In this document: piece by piece, positions 19,489-32,045 of the stretch
How the letters are laid out: every line of letters begins with the position of its first letter
Position numbering within the stretch: the stretch's first letter is position 1
Assembly: GCA_012274445.1 (NCBI GenBank)
Contig: JAAROD010000033.1
Span: 434,001 to 498,000, forward strand
DNA: 64,000 nucleotides
Origin: Sclerotiophoma versabilis
Lineage: Eukaryota > Ascomycota > Dothideomycetes > Pleosporales > Didymellaceae
Reading direction: 5' to 3'
The notes under the pieces: model-generated
What the model saw: only the letters and a program-made list of their open reading frames with translations
Told to the model about the DNA's origin: nothing
Database searches by the model: none
Translations under genes and position numbers: made by a program

Positions 19489-21853
19489 ATGGGCGACTCG
19501 TATCGCCCAGGCGGCGGCGGTGGACGATCGCTTGCGGACCGCATGACGTTCACCAGTGGAGGAGGCGACAATTACCGTCCTGGAGGCCCTCAGCAAGGTC
19601 GTAACAACTCCGACTTCACATTCTCGTCAAACCACGACGGACCGCGATTTCCACCCGCCGGGCCGGCCAACGCAGGACCACCTGCGAGGAGGCGCAACCA
19701 GCGCGGCGGTGGCCAACATGGTCAACGCGACTCAAGACGTGGTGACTCCAATGGCTTTCGCGGAAGAGGCGGTGGTCGGGGCGGCTACCGCAAGCCCGGA
19801 GCCCATGAACGTGCTCTCCTTACAGTCCAAGACCGCGGCAGCCCTGAGCGTACACTGGGCGTTGCTGATGGATCCAACAAGTTCATGAACGTTGATGAGA
19901 TATCTGAAGACGTAGAAGAGGGGGCAGAAGACAAGGATTCTGAAGAGCCTGCCGAAGACGACGCTCAGAAGGTTGCTCGCACGGCAAACGGGCGCGCTGA
20001 TGGCGATTCCGTACCAAAGTGGAGCAACCCTGAGATTTACTCGGCCCTTCCCCCACCTGAGGAGCTCAGACCTGGCAAAAAGATCGATTTCGTCCAGCTG
20101 ATTAGGAAGGCGAAGAATGAAGCTGCCGAAAGGGGTGACAGTAATAATGCTGTGGCTGCCAATGACGACTTTATATCTTTTGGGGATGACGACGGCTCCA
20201 CCAAGGGCACTGATTTGCAGAGCCTCTACGATGACGAACCCAAGACAAACAAGCGCCCACAGGATGGAGGCTATATACAAGGTCCGATGAACGACCTCGA
20301 CTACGCGGAGTCTGCCATGAACCAGAACAAGCGCTCACATCAAGCCGCTGATCTACATGAGCAGCCGCAGCAAAGCAAGGCAAAGCGCAAGCGAGGGGAG
20401 ATTGAGAACATACGCGGCATTATACAGGAATGGATGGGTACTGCGCGTTGCGATACAGCGCCATGGCTCGATCCACGACACAGCTATGCACACCTCGTCA
20501 ACGATCCACTGAAGTGGTAAGATATTGCACCTCTGCAAGTCCGGTCTTCACACTAACGCACGCAGGTTGCACAATGAGATTCTCGACTTCTACGACTTTG
20601 TTGCGCCCCAGCCATACGAGCATGACATTCGCCACCGACTTGTCCAGCGAGTACAGCAGGCCCTAGGGACTCAGAGATTTCCTCAAGACACCGGTCGCAT
20701 CCTATGCTTTGGGTCGTTCCCTGCCGGACTATACTTGCCCACTGCAGATATGGACCTTGTCTACACCTCTGATCGGTTCTACCAGGGCGGCCCAGCAGCT
20801 ATGGACTTCAGCAACAAGAGCGTTGTCAACTCTACTTTAAGGAAAGCCGCCAGGAGGCTTGAGAACGTGCGCATCGCCACAAACGTGCTGTGTATCACCA
20901 AAGCCAAGGTTCCAATCATCAAGTTCGTGGATCGAGTGACCAACATCAACGTCGATATATCGTTTGAGAACCTCAGTGGAGTTCAAGCCCAAGCAACGTT
21001 CCAACAGTGGAAACACGATTACCCTGACATGATCTACATGGTTGCTCTGTTGAAGCAATTTCTCGTTATGCGTGGCTTGAACGAGGTTCACACAGGTGGT
21101 ATCGGAGGCTTCACCATCATCTGTCTCATCATCAGCTACTTCCAGCACAGCAAGAAGCCAGAAAATCTTGGGGACTGCTTCTTGGGGTTCCTTAACTATT
21201 ACGGCAACGAGTTCGACCTTCGGACGCAGCGTATACAAATGCATCCTCCTGCAATCGTCCGCAAGGACGGATACGACGTCGACGGGCGTGAGGAGAGACC
21301 TAACGGCTTATCGATCCAAGACCCGAATCGTCCGGAGAACAACATTTCAGGAGGGTCCCACAAGGCATGGGAAGTGTTTCAAGCTTTTCGATCTGCGCAC
21401 AAAGTGTTGAAAGAGCGTATTGATTCAAAGAGCCCTGGCAGAAGCATCCTCGAATGTCTTCTGGGCGGCAACTATGAGACGTACATCATGCAGCGACGTC
21501 ATATGCAGACTCTCAAGTAAGTTGTATACACTGGGCTGGAAGCAGGGTCACAATCGTGGTATTTCAGAGGCCAAGCACAAGACGAGTTGCAGCTTTGGGC
21601 TCAGTCTTTGAGTATTCGCTTGGCCCTTGGTTATCTTGACCCTGCTTTCTACAGTGTACACAACTTTATCACCTTGCGAACGACTGTGGATTATGACTTA
21701 CTTCGTTCTAGTCCCCAGGAGATACAGGACATCGAACGGCATACCATCGCTGCCGAGAAGAGCAGCAATCCATGGACTCAAAAGATTGGGCGGATTCCGC
21801 CGGCGCTGTCGCACCTGCCTCAACGTCCGCAGTACGCCTATGAACAGGCTTGA
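19489..21853 (+). CDS. Trf4/Cid14-like non-canonical poly(A) polymerase
   Basis: Three exons: 19489-20516, 20566-21516 and 21568-21853 (introns 49 and 51 nt); 754 residues. The N-terminal third is Gly/Arg-rich (RGGG-type) and then acidic. The nucleotidyltransferase domain starts near WLHNEILDFYDFV; its motif GSFPAGLYLPTADMDLV supplies the two metal-binding Asp residues, and the third Asp is in NVDISF. The PAP-associated domain follows, with GGIGGFTIICLIISYFQ. Trf4/5 proteins add short A tails to aberrant nuclear RNAs as part of TRAMP, feeding the exosome. The RGG tract suggests direct RNA binding. The last exon is short and carries the C-terminal helices. All catalytic residues are present. 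A TUT-type uridylyltransferase is less likely given the Trf4-like GGxGG segment. Confidence 0.88.
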
Positions 21854-22682
21854 AGCGTGTAGAGTACGGAGTGTCGAGAAGTATATCACAACGGTAGGGC
21901 GTTTATCGGCGTGTGTGGATTGAGGAGCATATCTTGCTTCTTACGGTTCACTCATCCTCGAACAGGTTAGGGCGGTCATCTTGTCACGATACCCTGGAGC
22001 ATCACAGGCGTTACACTTGAGCATTTCACGACGGGCGTTTTTACCAACCGCCTCCGAATTGTTGCTTGTATCAACATCAACACACACGAACGGACGCACC
22101 GAATATCAATAACTTTGCGCTGCCACCGGGCTCACGAGTCAATCAACAGACTTGTTACTGTACTCTAGATCTTCATGACAACAGTTTCATCTTTTCTCCT
22201 CTGCTTTTGCTATATTCTGCTTGCTTCGGCGGGGGCTAGTTCTTCGTTTTGCACTACTGATTTACTCCCGGTGTGGGCAAGGTATCTTGGAGGATCGCTC
22301 ATTCCAGTGCTCAGATAATGACGGCTGGCTTAGGGCTCCTCAGAAATGTCCGCGTTAATGGGACACCTTTTCTCATCGAACTGCTTGCTTCATGTGAGCG
22401 CTCGAGGAAGAAGGGTGAATCTGCGTCATGCACTATGCCAACTTTGACACGTGCAATCTCATCTTGTTCATACACTTATACTTAGAGATGGAGAATTCCA
22501 AATATCTGAATCAATTCATGCCGACGTTCATTACACATGAACTTTCGACTACGCAAGGGGCAGGAGCATGTCGCGAGTCAGGGGTCTAATCGGAATTATC
22601 GGGACGCCAAGACGTCGAATGTCAACACGCGACTGACTTCCCAAGCACCACGCTCTATGGACACAAAACCTATGCTTCAGCC
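21854..22682. other. Intergenic stretch
   Basis: Between the Trf4-like gene and per1 (both plus strand). Short frames only; no element recognised. Confidence 0.55.
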
Positions 22683-23914
22683 ATGAGGTTACACAATAGC
22701 TCAGTATGGCATTCTATTGCTATATTCCTCTTATTAGGCGGAGCAGCGCATGCTTCATTGGGTGACAGACTGCCTGACTTCAAACACTGTCTTGAGGTAT
22801 GTAGCGATGTCAGGACAGCTTCCGTTATAATACTAATAGTCATTACAGATTTGTAAAGAAGCCAATTGCGGTGACAACCCAACTCCCATACGTATGAGAT
22901 CTCCTCAAGTCCTCCCTGTTATATTTTAACGCCACCAGCCTTCCACCGCCGCCTCCTCTTGTGGGACTGTCCCGCCGAATGCGACTACACCTGCCAACAC
23001 ATCGTCACCATAAAACGCCTCGCTCGTGACCCGCCGTACATGCAGCCCGTATATCAGTTCCACGGCAAATGGCCCTTTTACCGCTTTATGGGCATGCAAG
23101 AGCCTTTCAGCGTCATCTTTTCGCTGTTCAATTACCTCGCGCACGATTGGGGCATGACGCAGCTCCGCGAAAAGATCCCCGCATCTTACTCCCTGCGCAA
23201 ATACTATCTTTGGTTTGGATATGTGGGCTTGGCAAGCTGGACGTTCAGCATGATCTTCCACACCAGGGACTTCAACATCACTGAGAAGCTGGATTATTGG
23301 GCAGCAGGCGCGAACGTGCTGTACGGACTATACTATGCACCGATCAGGGTATTCCGTCTCGACCGTGCGGACCCCAGGAAGCAGAGTGTGCTGAGGCTGT
23401 GGACAGCGCTGTGCATACTGCTGTACATCATGCATGTCCTCTACCTCTCGCTGTGGAGCTGGAACTACACGTACAACATGGCTGCAAACGTCGTTATTGG
23501 CACACTGGCGAACTTGCTCTGGAGTGGATTCAGTTATGTGCAGTACAAGAAGATTGGGAGGACATGGGCGGTACTGCCTGGTATCTGCGTCGCGTGGATC
23601 ATCTTAGCGATGAGTTTGGAACTCATGGACTTTGCGCCATGGAAGGGCATGATCGATGCGCACAGCTTGTGGCATTTAGGCACCGTAGTACCAACCATCC
23701 TTTGGTACAAGTAAGTCTACCATTGAAGCTCAGCTGGAGACATTGTGTTAACGAATACAGCTTCCTCATCAAGGATGCACAGGAGGATATAGCAGGTACG
23801 CGCCTCAAGCAATGAACTTCTGCACCTCTCCTCCAACTGCTGCTTACCACGTACCTCTCAGGCAAACTGCCAATGGCTAATCGTGGCGCAGGCGCACGAA
23901 AAGGAAAGGACTAG
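22683..23914 (+). CDS. per1: Per1/PGAP3, GPI-anchor lipid remodelling protein
   Basis: Five exons: 22683-22796, 22849-22891, 22939-23710, 23761-23795 and 23862-23914; 338 residues, the usual Per1 length. An N-terminal signal peptide (SIAIFLLLGGAAHA) is followed by the luminal Cys-rich start CLEICKEANCG, then FHRRLLLWDCPAECDYTCQHI, and by about seven membrane segments, with the conserved HxxxD-type core in SMIFHTRDFNITEKLDY and DAHSLWHLGT. The C-terminus ends in basic residues (ARKGKD). Per1 removes the unsaturated sn-2 acyl chain from GPI anchors in the ER (fungi) or Golgi (animals), and belongs to the CREST hydrolase superfamily. The two histidines and the aspartate of that superfamily are present. 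The small exons 2, 4 and 5 were placed by splice signals and by conservation on both sides. Confidence 0.93.
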
Positions 23915-24943
23915 ACGATCGTGGTCGGATCATCATTCAAGTGCATCTATAATTCCGTAAATGTCACAACCCTTATCGTCAAACGTTTCGGGAACGTTCA
24001 GCTGTTGTAATGACAATCCGAAATAATGTCGCATTCTTACACCCTGCATAGAGTTCAGCTGTTCTCTCCTCCAGGAACAGACATTCGTATCGTAACTACC
24101 ACAGTCTAGCAACATGACACAATATGCCCACTCCCACCCGAATCCCAATCTACACCATCTTTCACAATCTATCAATATGTTACATCAACATCATGTTCGC
24201 CAAGCAGCATGACGAGTCTACTCAGTAGACCCTCCACTAGCGTTTATGTGCATTGAAAGCGACAGTGCTCATCGCCCTGATCTGGCCACATTCATGAAAA
24301 GTACTGACAGCATCCGATCTGCTTATCGTGCTACAACACAGCGACCAGCAGTCACCTGTCAGTGGGAAAGCAGCGTACGTTAGATACGAGCGAAGGAGGC
24401 CCTCAGCCTGAATAAGCCGTAATGAAGAATGCAAGATCACTACCGTGCGTGTTGTGTACAATCATAGAGTAAGTCGCTGTATGTACGAGCTTGGTCCACG
24501 ATTTGAGAGGATCCTAGGAGTAGTTTACTAGTGCTCGGCTGATGGGGCACGTATTGTGATAGTTCTCAGGTGACTTGGGAATGTTTAACGCTCACATGTG
24601 CATGGATCAACGTGGGGGGTTCAAGAATACAAAAACCACTCGTACAAACACACTTGTTGTTTGTTGTGAACGGGGCTTAGCGACAGCGAATGGGCATTTG
24701 GAAGAACATCAAGCTGCAAGTTTGATATACCTGTGTCTTGGGCATAGTTATTCGTACCAGATGTCATGCAACAAGATAAACTAGCACAAATGCTTGTCAT
24801 TTGAATGTCCTCAAATATCGGTAAACCCATGGTTATACTGCATCACGATGCCTTTAACGACCCACGAAGCATTGGCTTCCATCCCAGATTATGTCAGATT
24901 GACTACAGCTTGTTGCGGCCGCGAACTACACGCAAGCACAGCC
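23915..24943. other. Convergent intergenic stretch
   Basis: About 1 kb between the 3' ends of per1 and the SAP-domain gene. Short frames only; nothing recognised. Confidence 0.55.
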
Positions 24944-26687
24944 CTACTCGGCGTCTACTAACATATCATCCCCACCCTTTCCCTCGGCCTCCTTGGCTGC
25001 TTTTATGCCTGCCTCAAAGCTGGGGCACATCTGAGCTGCTTTGAGAGCGAGCTGATAGCGCATGACAGTCTTCGTTCCACCTGCATTCAGGCCCTTCGCC
25101 TTACACATCTTGCGAAGCTGGTCGTGGTTCCACACTACATCGGCGTCGACAAGCGAAGCAACAAGCTCCTTCGTTGTCTTGTTGTCGGTCGGTAAGCCAC
25201 GGTTAGCGCAGAGGTCGGTCAAGTCCGTCATGTCAAGGTAGGAACGTGGATCGGCGGTTTTGGAGTCTTCTTTGATAGCCTTCAACGTGGCATTTGTCTT
25301 TGTTCTTTTGCCACGCTTTTTGGGAGTGGAGGCGGCTTCTTTGATCTGTGCGTTGCGCTCTGTCTTCGCCTTTTGATTCTCGGCCGCCTTCTGCATGCGA
25401 AGCTGAGCTTGAGCAGCTCGTTGCATGGCACGCTGGACTTTCTCCTGCTCTTTCGCGGCGCGCTTGTTGGCAATTTCCTCGCCTTTCTGGGCGTTTTTGA
25501 TCTTGACGGCGTCTTTGACCCGCTTCTCCATAGCTTCTTGAGCCTTCCTCTCGGCCGCCTCTTTCTCTCGGGCTGCTTCACGTGATAGACGCAACACTTC
25601 GCGCTCTTCGCGGCGAGTGTCCGGATCGTCATCTATACCACAAGGAATGCGGGCGATGCCCGACGTGAGTTCACCATAACGGACACGGCAGGCATTAGCA
25701 GAGAACATTGAGTCGTTGTTGAAGCGTCGCATATACTCAGAGACTTTACGGAAACGCCAAGCGCGAACTCGTTCGATCTCGTAGCTAATCTCGATGTCAG
25801 CGAGGGCGTAGGATTGAACGAGACGTTGATCCTGGAGATAGTCAGTAAATGATCTTAGCGGTAGGATTGGGATGTGATAAACTAACTTCCTCAAACTCCC
25901 ACTCCTTGTACCCCTCCTTCAGGAGAATATCATGGTTCTCAGCCTGAGCAAGGCGGATGCGCATGATGCGTGTAGAGATGGACTTCTGATCATAGCGAAT
26001 GCGGCCGTCTTTTGCAAGCTTCTCGGCAATCTGGCGGTCACTGTAACCCTTCTCGCGCATCTCAAGCATGAGCTCATCATCGGAATCGAGTTTTGCAGAA
26101 ACTCTCTTGTGGTAGGCAGGCAAAGTTTCACCCTTCTGACGGTCGACTGGAGGAAGTCAATATACTTAGTTTGCAGACACTTGGGACGCGACTTACGGCG
26201 GCCGAACGTGCCAATCACTCGAGAACTCTGGTGGTGCGTGAGAGAGGAAGTACTCTCGTCAAGAATGAAAGCTTCACCGCCTTCGGCCTTGATCCGCGCA
26301 TCTGTCTGTTTGGAGTGATTCAGGTCAGTATCAGGGGCCTCGGTGCCGATGCGCTTGCGCTTCTTGCCCAAAATAGTATCATTGTAGTCGCTAGTGTCGT
26401 CTTCATTGTCTCCATCGACTTCTAGACCAACGTTATCGAAGCCATCAAGCTTGAAGCTTCTGTCTTCGCCCTGCCTTCTGTCAGTGAATACCTCAAGCCT
26501 GTACAATGACCGCTCACATTGTTAGTCGCTATTGAAGTAGAGCCCTCCATGTAGTCGTCATCGTCATTATTAGAATCCATCTCCATTTCGTCAATTGGCT
26601 CGGCGTCTGTGACAAGATTCAGTGCCATGGAATGTTAAAGCCAGTAGAAAGAGTCTTACTGTCGAAGCTGAAGGCTAAATCTCTCAT
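24944..26687 (-). CDS. Uncharacterised fungal nuclear protein with SAP-like motifs
   Basis: Five exons: 26687-26660, 26606-26518, 26470-26197, 26146-25887 and 25831-24944; 512 residues. After an acidic N-terminus (DSNNDDDDY) and a basic KKRKR stretch comes a conserved-looking block: a segment with YSDRQIAEKLAKDG and KSISTRIMRIRLAQAE, which looks like a helix-turn-helix, and then DQRLVQSYALADIEISYEIERVRAW, of Myb/SANT-like helical type. A long Lys/Glu/Ala-rich coiled coil follows, and two SAP-like helical hairpins at the C-terminus (LTDLCANRGLPTDNKTTKEL and LRKMCKAKGLNAGGTKT). SAP motifs bind DNA, so a chromatin role is inferred. I do not recognise a named orthologue. Two starts are possible: the spliced MRDLAFSFD start used here, or an ATG at 26628 inside the first intron. 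Confidence 0.75.
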
Positions 26688-27745
26688 GTTGTTGGCAAAA
26701 GGTGTGGAGTCGAGATAAATTGCAGTGTATGGAAGGTGTGAAGCAGGTCAAGGTGTGGTGTGTGGCTTTATGTAGTTGTCTATCGAGTGTGCGAAGTGCT
26801 CCTTGGTGGTTAACAATCGCGGGAAGGGCAAGTAGAAGAGCCCCGTGTTCACCAACGGGGCAGGTAAGAGACGGATAATACTTCCAAAACTTGTCTTTCG
26901 GCTGCACGACAGCTTGTAGAAGCTCTGAAAGTACTATCTGCAGGCGCAAAGCACAATGTAGTGGTGAGTATCAAGATTGACGTATTAAGAAAGACGAGCC
27001 AGTCTCACGTGCGGCCATGGGTTGTTTGGCGCAACGACTCACTCTCGATCCTGCACCTGCTGAACATTGGGAAAGGAAATCTTGAAACAGCGACTGCAAA
27101 GGGAGGATATCGAGAAGTGTCATGTTTTCCAGTTGGTACTTTGCAGGCACAATGGGCTCGATGCTTCATCTTTTACCAGTGAAAGAAGTATCTGGGAAAC
27201 TCGAATTGCAAATTAAGCAACTACAGAGCCACATTTCATGCGCTGCAGGCAAGGCAAGAGTTCGTATTGCAGTATGAATAAGAGGGTTAGTCATGGGCCT
27301 GGAACTGATGTTTTCAAGGTCATCGAACTCAGCTCCTGCGGCCTTGCCATTATGGACTTCGAACGAAATTCGAAAAGTACACGTTTGACAGGGGCTCGAC
27401 TTCCATTTTTCCCTTTTTGTGCATGCACACCCTTACGAAGATGGAGTTGCGTGAAGAGGGGAGTGGCGTCAACAATGACCGCTGAGCTTCACATGCCGCG
27501 CGCTAAGGACCCCTGCCGATGACGTACGGGCCCTTGGACGCGACCAGACTCACAACAGGGCCATAACGACATGCTTACCGCGGTGTGATCGCCGTGCAAA
27601 GTAGATCGCCTTCAGGGTGGCTGAGTCGCTGCCAAATATCTTCAACAGACGTCAGTCCTGTCAGACGCCTAGACATACACCACAATCTCGGCTTTGTGTG
27701 CACAAACACCCCACGATTGGCCCTGAGACACTATCAACACTCGCC
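26688..27745. other. Divergent promoter region
   Basis: About 1 kb between the starts of two genes. Several short frames without features; no repeat seen. Confidence 0.55.
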
Positions 27746-29222
27746 ATGGCATCCTACCTACAAAAGCTGCGACCGAAGTCAAAGCAAAACGATGCTGCCA
27801 ACTTCAGAGAAACGATCGTCCACAACGCGCCCAAGACCGAAGGCGCTTCCAAACCCACTGGACCTGTTCCTTCACCACCGCCTGCACCGACGATCAGCGA
27901 ACCAGCCGACGAGACAGGCACAGAGCCGGTTCTCGACGAGGAAGACGAGAAGTTTCTCGAACGACTTGCAGCGATTGCATCAGAGCCTGAGGGCACCCCA
28001 CCGCCGCTACCTGGTCGCCCAGCTGTAGTCATCGACGAAAATGGGCAGCAGCAGGTTGTCAAGGACGCACAAGAAGCTTTGATGGATGGCGCCGACAAAG
28101 TCGCGCTCCCAAAGAGTCCGCCAGAGAAGAAGGCCTTCACATCATATTTCACGCTCCCCAAGTTCGGCAAGACGACCGATAAGACCGAGAAAGAGAAGAA
28201 CGCTACAGCCAAAGACAAGAAGGGCAAAGCCAAGGTCACTGAAGCAGAGCGTAATGCTCTTGCTGATGATCTACTTACTGCTGCCAAGAATTCAAAGTCG
28301 GCAGAGGAGAAAGAAGTTGAGAAAGAGACACAAGATCTGACAAAGATCTTAGAAGAGCTCAACATGTCCGCGGTGAACAACCGTGTCTTTTCATTCAGCA
28401 AAGAGTCTGAAGAGCTCCTGCAAAAGTTCACCCTTGTCCTCAAAGACATTGTCAACGGCGCACCAACAGCATACAACGACCTTGAGAAGCTCTTCACAGA
28501 TTACGACGCCCAGCTGAAGAAGATGTACGGCGGCCTGCCACCGTTTCTGCAGAATTTCGTCAAGAGCTTGCCGGCTAAGATGACAGCGAGTCTCGGTCCC
28601 GAGCTCCTCGCTGCGAGTGCTGAGAAGCCTGGCTTTGATGGCAAGCAGCGCGCCGGCGGTGAGGGAAGCAAGAGCAAGAAGAGCAGAATACCAGGCGTGC
28701 CGAAGATCCCCAGTCTCAAGCAGTTGGTCTCCGCGCAGGGCGCAGTAGCCACAGCACTCCGCAGTATCGTCAACTTCTTAAAGTTCAGGTTCCCGGCTTT
28801 GGCCACAGGCACAAACTTGATTATGAGTTTGGCTGTGATGAGTAAGTGTAACCGGCGCCTATGGCCCCTTGCGACTCCCATGAGAAATAGCTACTGACCT
28901 TATCATAGTCCTTCTTTTCGTATTCTGGTACTGCCATAAGCGTGGCCGCGAAGTCCGCCTAGAGAAAGAACGACTCGCTGCAGAAACTGCCTCAGCTGAG
29001 GCTTCAGGCACTTCCAGTGCAGTTGCCAGCGACGACGATTCTGTTTTCGGTGACAAGAAGAGGCAGAAGACGAAGGCTACGTCTAAGCCTGTTCCAAAAA
29101 TTGAGGGTGAGCCCACAGAACCGACCATTCTCAAGGATAACAAGGAGGATGGAAAGGCCACAGTGGCTGATTTGCCTGATGTCTCACAGCTACCTGAACC
29201 GGGGAAGGCTCCGGAGAAGTAA
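27746..29222 (+). CDS. Uncharacterised single-pass membrane protein
   Basis: Two exons, 27746-28841 and 28909-29222 (intron 67 nt); 469 residues. Order of features: a Pro- and Glu-rich N-terminus; a Lys/Ala/Glu-rich charged stretch (about 150-205); an alpha-helical conserved-looking region with SFSKESEELLQKFTLVLKDI and GGLPPFLQNFVKSLPAKM; a basic region with KSKKSRIPGVPKIP; one membrane segment that spans the exon junction (TNLIMSLAVMILLFVFWY) and is followed by a positively charged stop-transfer CHKRGREVRLEKE; and an acidic C-terminal tail. With no signal peptide it would be a C-terminally anchored type II protein with most of its mass on the cytosolic side. I do not recognise the family. 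The 3' end faces the P450 gene 173 bp away. Confidence 0.8.
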
Positions 29223-29395
29223 GGCATCATTCCAACTCCAGCACCTGGAGACGCTTGGCTTAAATTGTGATTCCCTTTGCGTATACCCTGTCCTGTTCTG
29301 TCACGAATATAATGAGTATTAATGAACCTCTCTTTCAAACTCTTGTGTTAAAAGTAATGTCGAACTACATTATCCAGTGTATCTGCATATAGTCA

Positions 29396-31055
29396 TCACG
29401 ATCGTGCCGTAACATCAACCCACATATCCTTGATCTCCCACAACCCCAGATTGTTATGCGTCTTCCATGGCTCGGCCGGATTGCTCAGTGCAAGATCGAA
29501 ATGCCTCAACAACTCAAATACGCACTTATGCACCTCAACCAACGCAATGTTCCTGCCCAGACACACCCATCTTCCATATCCAAAGATCATGTCGTTGGTC
29601 TTGATCATCTCCTTCAATCTGTCCTTTTCAGCAGGCTTTGATTCATCAACAAACCAGCGCTCTGGCCTGAAAATAGCAGCGTCGTTTCCATATAGAGATG
29701 TGTTATTACGGTGCATGCTCCACGCTGAGTAACCGATCATAGTGCCGCCAGGGATGAAATACTCTTTGTCTTGGACAGTGACTACGTCGCCCGCATCAGG
29801 AGTGATGCGAGAGAAGAGGTTCACGACGGGCGGGTGCACGCGCATTCCTTCGCGCACCACGGCGCCCAGGTAGGGAAGTCTCCGGGCTTCGGTATCCGGG
29901 ATGATGTTTGGAGATGCGGGAGCAGCGCCTGATTTCACGGCTTCGTCGATCTCGGCTTGCAGTTTGGCGTAGACGCGAGGGTTCGTCATGATATAGAGCA
30001 ATATAATTCGGATAGCAGCCGCCGTGGTGTCAGAACCAGCGAGGATCTGCTCGAATGCCTCCTGGAAGAGATCGTCGCCAGATACGCCGTTCCTGATGAA
30101 GGAGGCGAGCATATCGGATTTACCTTCTGTGGACTTGGATCTGCGAGCATCGACTATTTGGCGCGCTTCGTGCATCATGCGGCCGTAACCAGTGAGGTCC
30201 TTCTCTGATGGGCTGATTGCTGGGCCGATAATTGGGGTCTCCCGCATCCAGCCTAGACCCATGCCGAAGGCCGTGTTTCCTATCTTGAGACCTTCCTCTG
30301 AGGATTTGAGGTAGTCATTTACGTCCTTGTTAGAGACGAGATTGCCGAATGCTGTTCCAAGGCCAATGTGGCTGATGACGTCTAGGGTGAAGAAGGGGAT
30401 CTTCTGGGCGAGGTCCATTGCTTTGATCGGTTTTGTCGATACAGACTGAGCAGCGTATGTCCGGACGAGTTGGATAAGCTCCTGTACATGGCTATCGATG
30501 GATGGTTCCAAAGTTGGATTCTCTTTCCCAGAGTACTGTGATTGTCAGCTCACATACAAGACATGTCGTTCCCGAATGTACGTACACCAGCATACATCTT
30601 CTTCCTTCTGGCATCATGACGCTCGTTATCGCACTCAGTGAACACATTGTCTTTTCCGGGCTCGAAGCGTGCTGCGTGATAGTACCATGGCGCCCTACGG
30701 TATGGCGATCGAACGCCGTTGATGTGAGCCCATAATTCCGGGTCGCTTGTTATCAAGTGCCCGGGTGACACTCTTGCAATTGGCCCTGAGCAGTCAACAC
30801 GTCTATTCTCTTCCTGATATTGTTTGACGTACCGTATTTCTCAGTCGCATCACCGTAGTAGCGCTGGGCTTGACCACTCAAGACAGCTTTCGAATGCCAC
30901 CACCACGAGATGCCTGTTGTAGCAGGACCCTTGAAATGGCTGAGGCGGTAATACTGCCGAAGGCGAGCAATGAGCAGATAAGCTGCGATGACGACAAGGC
31001 CCAAATACAGAGGCGAGGTTGATCTAAGCAGTGCCCCAAGCACATCGGTATTCAT
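29396..31055 (-). CDS. Cytochrome P450, pisatin-demethylase-like
   Basis: Three exons: 31055-30833, 30785-30586 and 30535-29396 (introns 47 and 50 nt); 520 residues, a normal microsomal P450 size. An N-terminal membrane anchor (YLGLVVIAAYLLIARL) precedes the catalytic domain. Landmarks: I-helix AGSDTTAAAIR, K-helix VVREGMR (ExxR), FRPERW, and the heme-binding loop FGYGRWVCLGRN with the axial Cys. The overall pattern resembles the fungal CYP57/pisatin demethylase-like group of monooxygenases, which act on plant or fungal small molecules; the substrate cannot be told. It is divergent from a methyltransferase gene across 990 bp, which could be a small tailoring pair, but no core synthase is nearby. 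All key residues are present. Confidence 0.92.
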
Positions 31056-32045
31056 GACGACGATCAGGTGACACGAGAAAAAGTAATTGCCAGTCCACCT
31101 CTTGATGCTGGTGATGAACAGCAGGGAGTCGCTGTTTGGCACGCCTGATGGATTCTATGTATGGCAGGTGCCCTGGCGCCATGCGCTAGAACGCGGGTCG
31201 TTCATCGTTGTCACAAGCGAGTTACTGGCACAATCTGGCCAGGGAGGGTGCGATGTCCGTGTTTGCATCGCAGTTGCCGTGTCCACCAAGCGCGGCAGCG
31301 CGGGTGCAGGCCGTCGAGTGGATTTTTGCGGAATCCCATCCGCCAACTGTTGACAGCTGAGTGCATCTACGAATGCTCCATTTGTAAGCAGAGTCCGGGC
31401 AAGAAAGCCAGCCGTCTCCCCGAGCTATGGCCGCCACAGGTTGGACGAGTGAAAGGTTGAGATCTTATTCGACCCTGGAGCGCTCAGCACCGCGACAACG
31501 GCTCGAAGAAAACATGGCATGACAGCGCCACTGCAAAAAGCACAACAGTCCACAGCAAAGCTGCAAGTCACTGACGGAAGACGCCCTGCATGAACATCTG
31601 ACCGAAGGTGGCCGCACCCACAATGCCCATGACATCGCCAGCCCGTCTCCCTCAAAGTGGGGTTGGCCCACAGTCGTGACCAGACCTGAAGCCTGCAACC
31701 ACGTTTCGTCCCGATGCACGTCCGTTAACGGACCTGGCGTTTGGAAGCCTTTTCGCGGTACATAGCTTCTCGTTTCTCCAGGTTGCAGGATCGGCGCCAG
31801 TCAGATTGATCGGTGTAGGTTTCTTTCCAACCGTGTCTTGGAGCATATAATGCCGCCGGAGGTCCCAAGTAGGATCTGGAGAAAACCTTTACCGACATTG
31901 TTATTGTTGTCTTGTCAAGCACAAAACCTACTTGAGGTCGTCTTTGACATCTGACAAGTTCGCTTACCCAGGCCTGCGTCCCGAGCCGAACCTGCAAGAC
32001 TGCGGCGTGGTCGTTCCAGGCTCAACGTCTAAAGTTTGTTCGAAA
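31056..32045. other. Divergent promoter region of P450 and methyltransferase
   Basis: 990 bp. A 57-codon frame on the minus strand (31725-31898) was considered and not accepted. Otherwise nothing recognised. Confidence 0.5.

Noticed and set aside
31725..31898. 57-codon minus-strand frame (begins MSVKVFSRSYLG) in the P450/methyltransferase gap
   Set aside because: It has an ATG and a plausible composition but no recognisable motif, and another frame of the same DNA is also open; not enough to call a gene.
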